From the NCBI RefSeq assembly GCF_000975155.1, contig NZ_BBRG01000001.1:355999-419998 (forward strand): a DNA stretch of 64,000 bases, in the 5' to 3' direction. Of the stretch, positions 60,606-64,000 are shown piece by piece. The notes beneath the pieces were generated by a model. It saw only the letters and a program-made list of their open reading frames with translations. It was not told the origin of the DNA and searched no databases. Numbering within the stretch: the stretch's first letter is position 1; each line of letters opens with the position of its first letter. The DNA comes from Demequina globuliformis (GTDB lineage Bacteria; Actinomycetota; Actinomycetes; Actinomycetales; Demequinaceae). The position numbers and the translations under genes were made by a program.

Positions 60606-63242
60606 GTGGCCAATTTCCTCTTCCGGCTTGGACGCGGCTCCGCGCGCAAGCCCTTCATCGCCATCGTCGCGTGGATTGTCGCGCTCGCAGCAGCGGGCGG
60701 CGCATTCCTGACGTTCGGTGGCACTCTCACTGACTCGTTCTCCATCCCCGGCACCGAGACTGACCGCGTCGCCTCGCAGCTCGCTGAGGAAATCCCCGAC
60801 GCGGCCGGCACCACAGCCCGGGTGGTGTACCAAAGCACCGATGACGCAGAACTCACCGAGTCACAGCAAGCGCAGATCTCCGATTCTCTGGCTGAGGTCG
60901 CCGAGTTCGACTTCGTCACTGCGGTCATCGACCCCTTCGACACGGCAGCCCAGGCGCAGGAGCAGGCCTCGCAGCTCGAGTCAGGGGCAGAGCAGATTCA
61001 GTCGGCGCGCGAAGAACTCGACGCAGGCCAGGAACAGCTCAACGCCGGACTCGCGGAGGCACAGGCGGGCCAGGAACAGCTCAACGCCGGCCAGGAGGAG
61101 CTCGACGCGGCGATCGCCCAGGCCAAGGAAGCCGGCCAGTATGAGGCCGGCCAAGCGCAGTTTGATGCGCAGCAGGCGGAACTCGACGCTCAGCAGGAGC
61201 AGATCGACGCTGGGCTTGAGGAACTCGCGGCCCAGCAGGAGCAGATCGACGCCGGCTACGAGGAACTCGCCACTCAGGAAGAGCAGCTTGAGCTCGGGTC
61301 TCAGCTGGCCGACAACGCCTCCTCGCTGAGCACCATCTCTGACGACGGCACCACCGCCCTTGGCGCGGTCCAGTTCGAGGACGACATCCTCACGCTGTCC
61401 CAGGAGGACAAAGACGCCGTGATGGACACCATCGAGGCCGCTCCACTGGACGGCGTCGACGTGTTCTTCTCCTCCGACATCGCCACGTCTGTCGAGGGCC
61501 TCCTCGGAATCGGCGAGGTCGTCGGCGTGTTCCTCGCGCTCGTCGTGCTGTTCGTCATGATGCGCGTAGTGTGGCCGGCCCTCACCCCCATCATCACCTC
61601 GGTGGTCGGCGTAGGCGTGGGCGTCGCGGCGTCGCTCGCCTTGTCCGGATCCGTCGACATGTCCTCCGTGACCCCCGTCCTGGGAGTCATGCTCGCGCTG
61701 GCGGTCGGCATCGACTACGCGCTGTTCATCATCAACCGCCACCGCACCAACCTCAAGCGCGGCATGGAGGTCAACGAATCCATCGGCCTCGCCAACGGCA
61801 CCGCCGGAAATGCCGTCGTGTTCGCAGGCGCCACGGTGCTCATCGCCTTGCTCGCCCTCAACGTCACTGGCATCCCCTTCATCGGAGTCATGGGCAATGT
61901 CGCCGCGTTCTGCATTGCGATCGCCGTGCTCGTCGCGATCACCTTGGTTCCCGCCGTGATGGGCCTCGTTGGCATCCGCGCCATCTCTCGCAAGTCCCGC
62001 GGCCGCATTGGTCAAGCAGCCGAGCCTGAGGCCCCCTACACGCCCATTAAGACCAGCCGCGCGTGGCTCCAGGTGGTCGCAGGTATCGCGGTGCTCGGCA
62101 TCTTCGCGATCCCTGCCGCATCCATGCGCCTGGGGCTTCCCTCGGGCGACCAGGACACGCCTGACTCGACGTCCTACCAGGCCTACACCACGATCGACGA
62201 GAAGTTTGGCGAAGGCCTCAACGGCACCATCCTGGTCACCGCCGACCTGCCCGCTCCTGTCGAGGGAAACGACCTGCTGGCGGCCCAGGTCAGCGTCGGC
62301 AACCTCATCATGGAAAACGACGACGTCGCCGCGGTGGCTCCCGCCGGCACCTCTGAGGACGGCTCGTTCCTTGCGTTCCAGGTGATCCCGAATGAGGGAC
62401 CAAACGCGGAGTCCACCGAGCAGCTGGTGCACGAACTCCGCGCGCTGTCGCCCCTCGATGACGGCACCCAGATCGGTGTCGCCGGAACGGCGTCCGGCAA
62501 CATCGACATCTCGGAGAAGTTGGACGAGGCGCTGCCCGTCTACCTCGCCGTGGTCGTGGGCCTGTCGCTGATCATCCTGATCATCGTGTTCCGGTCGCTC
62601 GTAGTACCGGCAATCGCCACGCTCGGGTTCGTCCTGTCGCTGTTCGCGGCCTTTGGAGCCGTGACAGCCGTGTACCAGTGGGGCTGGCTGAGTGACCTGT
62701 TCGGCGTGCACTCCCCCGGTCCAATCTTGAGCTTCCTGCCGATCATGCTGACCGGAATCCTGTTCGGACTAGCGATGGACTACCAGTTGTTCATCACCTC
62801 TGGCATGCGCGAGGCATACGTGCACGGCTCCAACGCACGGGAGTCCGTCGTGGCGGGGCTGCGCCACGGTCGTGCAGTGGTGACGGCGGCGGCCATCATC
62901 ATGGCTTCCGTGTTCGGCGGCTTCGTGTTCTCACACATCACGATGATTCGCCCCATGGGCTTTGGCCTCGCGATGGGCGTGCTCTTTGACGCCTTCGTGG
63001 TGCGCATGCTGATTGTCCCGTCGCTCATGCACATCGTGGGCGAGGGCGCGTGGTGGATGCCCAAGTGGCTCGACAAGATCCTGCCCAATGTCGATGTGGA
63101 GGGGTCTGCGCTTGAGCGTGACCACCCCGTCCCCGCTTCCGTCGGCGCAGCCGCTCCCGAGGGCGCCGCCGCGGACTCGGACGCCACGCCCGGCACCGGG
63201 ACCACCACGTCGCCCGGTACGGAAACGAACGCGAGCACGTAG
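60606..63242 (+). CDS. MMPL/RND-family transporter with extracellular coiled coil
   Basis: 878 residues; exporter of the MmpL/RND type, probably for lipids or drugs. One N-terminal membrane helix (about 18-38), a large extracellular loop, then two blocks of five to six helices (about 290-460 and 635-820). The first loop contains a long Gln/Glu/Ala repeat region (about 120-245, recurring (Q/E)EQLNAG, AQQEQIDAG units) that should form a coiled coil, as in YhgE/Pip-type proteins. SVTPVLGVMLALAVGIDYAL and LTGILFGLAMDYQLFI carry the RND Asp-Tyr pairs. GTG 60606 follows GAAAGG. Confidence 0.9.
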   Translation: MANFLFRLGRGSARKPFIAIVAWIVALAAAGGAFLTFGGTLTDSFSIPGTETDRVASQLAEEIPDAAGTTARVVYQSTDDAELTESQQAQISDSLAEVAEFDFVTAVIDPFDTAAQAQEQASQLESGAEQIQSAREELDAGQEQLNAGLAEAQAGQEQLNAGQEELDAAIAQAKEAGQYEAGQAQFDAQQAELDAQQEQIDAGLEELAAQQEQIDAGYEELATQEEQLELGSQLADNASSLSTISDDGTTALGAVQFEDDILTLSQEDKDAVMDTIEAAPLDGVDVFFSSDIATSVEGLLGIGEVVGVFLALVVLFVMMRVVWPALTPIITSVVGVGVGVAASLALSGSVDMSSVTPVLGVMLALAVGIDYALFIINRHRTNLKRGMEVNESIGLANGTAGNAVVFAGATVLIALLALNVTGIPFIGVMGNVAAFCIAIAVLVAITLVPAVMGLVGIRAISRKSRGRIGQAAEPEAPYTPIKTSRAWLQVVAGIAVLGIFAIPAASMRLGLPSGDQDTPDSTSYQAYTTIDEKFGEGLNGTILVTADLPAPVEGNDLLAAQVSVGNLIMENDDVAAVAPAGTSEDGSFLAFQVIPNEGPNAESTEQLVHELRALSPLDDGTQIGVAGTASGNIDISEKLDEALPVYLAVVVGLSLIILIIVFRSLVVPAIATLGFVLSLFAAFGAVTAVYQWGWLSDLFGVHSPGPILSFLPIMLTGILFGLAMDYQLFITSGMREAYVHGSNARESVVAGLRHGRAVVTAAAIIMASVFGGFVFSHITMIRPMGFGLAMGVLFDAFVVRMLIVPSLMHIVGEGAWWMPKWLDKILPNVDVEGSALERDHPVPASVGAAAPEGAAADSDATPGTGTTTSPGTETNAST

Positions 63243-63263
63243 CCGCATCCGGCATCGGCCCGC

Positions 63264-63297
63264 AAGAGCCCGGTCTCCCCACGGAGACCGGGCTTTT
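63264..63297 (+). terminator. Terminator after the MMPL gene
   Basis: AAGAGCCCGGTCTCC (63264-63278) pairs with GGAGACCGGGCTTTT (63283-63297) with one G-T pair, ending TTTT. Confidence 0.85.
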
Positions 63298-63351
63298 GCG
63301 CGTGCGGCAACCCGCGCATCGGCCCTCCCGTCAGACCGTTAAGGTCAAGGC

Positions 63352-64000
63352 ATGGACGATCTCCTGACAGCCGTTCACGACCTGCTGCCCGCACGCCACG
63401 ACACCGTGATGGTTGCGGTCGCGAAGGAGGGGCGCACCGCGCACGCGACCTTTGGAGCCCCCGACGGCAGCGACGGCGAACTGGGCTCCATCACCAAGGG
63501 ACTGACCGGCCTGCTGTACGCGCAGGCGCTCGCGCGCGACGAGATCGACTCCATGACGCGCCTAGGTGACCTCCTTGACCTCGGCAACTCCCCCGCCGCG
63601 CAGCTGCTGCTGGGAGACGTGGCCGTGCACCGGTCGGGCCTGCCTCGACTGCCCCACTTCGACCGAGACAAGTCCATGCGGGCGCGCGTCAAGGCTATGA
63701 AGCGCGACGGCACTGATCCCTACGGCGACTCGCTCGAGGAGTGGCTGGGGTTTGCACGCCAGACTCGCATCAAGCGGAGGCGGTTCCGCTATTCGAACGT
63801 GGGCTATTCGCTCCTGGGGCACGCGCTGGCGGCCGCGGCCGGAACCTCGTACGGGGCGCTCGTGCAGGAACGAGTCCTCACCCCCGTGGGTATGCACGGC
63901 GCCTACGTGGCGGCAGCGCCCTCTGACCTGCGCGCGTCAGCGCTGCCAGGGACCGCCAAGAATGGCGATGTGCAATCGGCGTGGACGGGTGAGGGGATCG
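63352..64000 (+). CDS. Serine hydrolase, beta-lactamase/penicillin-binding protein fold (3' end cut)
   Basis: 216 codons to the window edge. SITK (about 46-49) is the SxxK catalytic motif and YSN in FRYSNVGYSLLGHAL (about 146-148) the YxN motif; the third motif lies outside. No signal peptide, so it is probably cytoplasmic, resembling EstB-type esterases or DD-peptidase-like hydrolases. TAAGGT (63340-63345) is 6 nt before ATG 63352: leaderless start. Confidence 0.88.
   Translation, partial: MDDLLTAVHDLLPARHDTVMVAVAKEGRTAHATFGAPDGSDGELGSITKGLTGLLYAQALARDEIDSMTRLGDLLDLGNSPAAQLLLGDVAVHRSGLPRLPHFDRDKSMRARVKAMKRDGTDPYGDSLEEWLGFARQTRIKRRRFRYSNVGYSLLGHALAAAAGTSYGALVQERVLTPVGMHGAYVAAAPSDLRASALPGTAKNGDVQSAWTGEGI

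Noticed and set aside
60981-62711. 576-codon minus-strand frame opposite the MMPL gene
   Set aside because: Extreme His/Asp/Glu composition typical of antisense reading of a GC-rich gene; the plus strand encodes an intact transporter.

Overview
The window is GC-rich (roughly 70%), densely coded DNA from a Gram-positive actinobacterium, most likely a member of the Micrococcales. The signs are a DasR-type GlcNAc regulon, the clpS-DUF2017-murI-(Rv1339-like)-rph-rdgB cluster, DUF3039 and DUF4916 proteins, a paired GTPase-proC operon, a tmRNA whose tag ends in FALAA, and many start codons sitting 6-7 nt after a TANNNT -10 box (leaderless transcription). No insertion sequence, prophage or CRISPR array was seen. 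Genus cannot be fixed from the sequence alone.

Layout. 1-9 kb: malQ (cut by the left edge), an MscS channel, a truncated haemoglobin, tesB, a glycine betaine ABC importer (proVWX order) and a hot-dog thioesterase. 9-14.6 kb: a complete GlcNAc/glucose-type PTS (ptsH, ptsI, IIC, two tandem IIB genes, IIA) built around a GntR/DasR regulator, with dre-like operators in front of ptsH and in the IIC/regulator gap. 14.6-22.6 kb: ettA, ssb, an overlapping operon of two GTPases plus proC, tRNA-Arg, and a TetR/DUF2306 divergent pair. 22.6-30 kb: a six-gene galactofuranose-type sugar importer operon (YtfQ-like binding protein, two full-length ATPases, two permeases, LacI) with an operator overlapping its promoter. 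30-36 kb: old yellow enzyme, a lipoprotein, a YtrA-type GntR/ABC operon, orn, tRNA-His and DUF4126. 36-41.5 kb: a second osmoprotectant importer (OpuC/OsmF type) whose binding protein appears circularly permuted, followed by a fic gene lying between two exact 51-bp direct repeats.

41.5-64 kb: tRNA-Lys, a 1611-residue zinc-ribbon/polytopic membrane protein, bcp, tRNA-Leu, an acetyltransferase, trxA, a DUF4916 protein, the clpS-to-rdgB operon, an ABC-2 exporter, a Ca/Na antiporter, a fatty acid desaturase, an aldo/keto reductase, ssrA, a TetR/MMPL divergent pair and a serine hydrolase cut by the right edge.

Themes. Two osmoprotectant importers plus MscS give uptake and emergency release of solutes. 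The PTS and sugar ABC operon serve carbohydrate uptake, each with a local regulator and visible operators. The most unusual items are the permuted binding protein, the repeat-flanked fic segment, the doubled ATPase in the sugar operon, a repeated 55-bp intergenic element flanking the PTS block, and a dispersed GGCCGATG octamer that is frequent in intergenic DNA and terminator stems.
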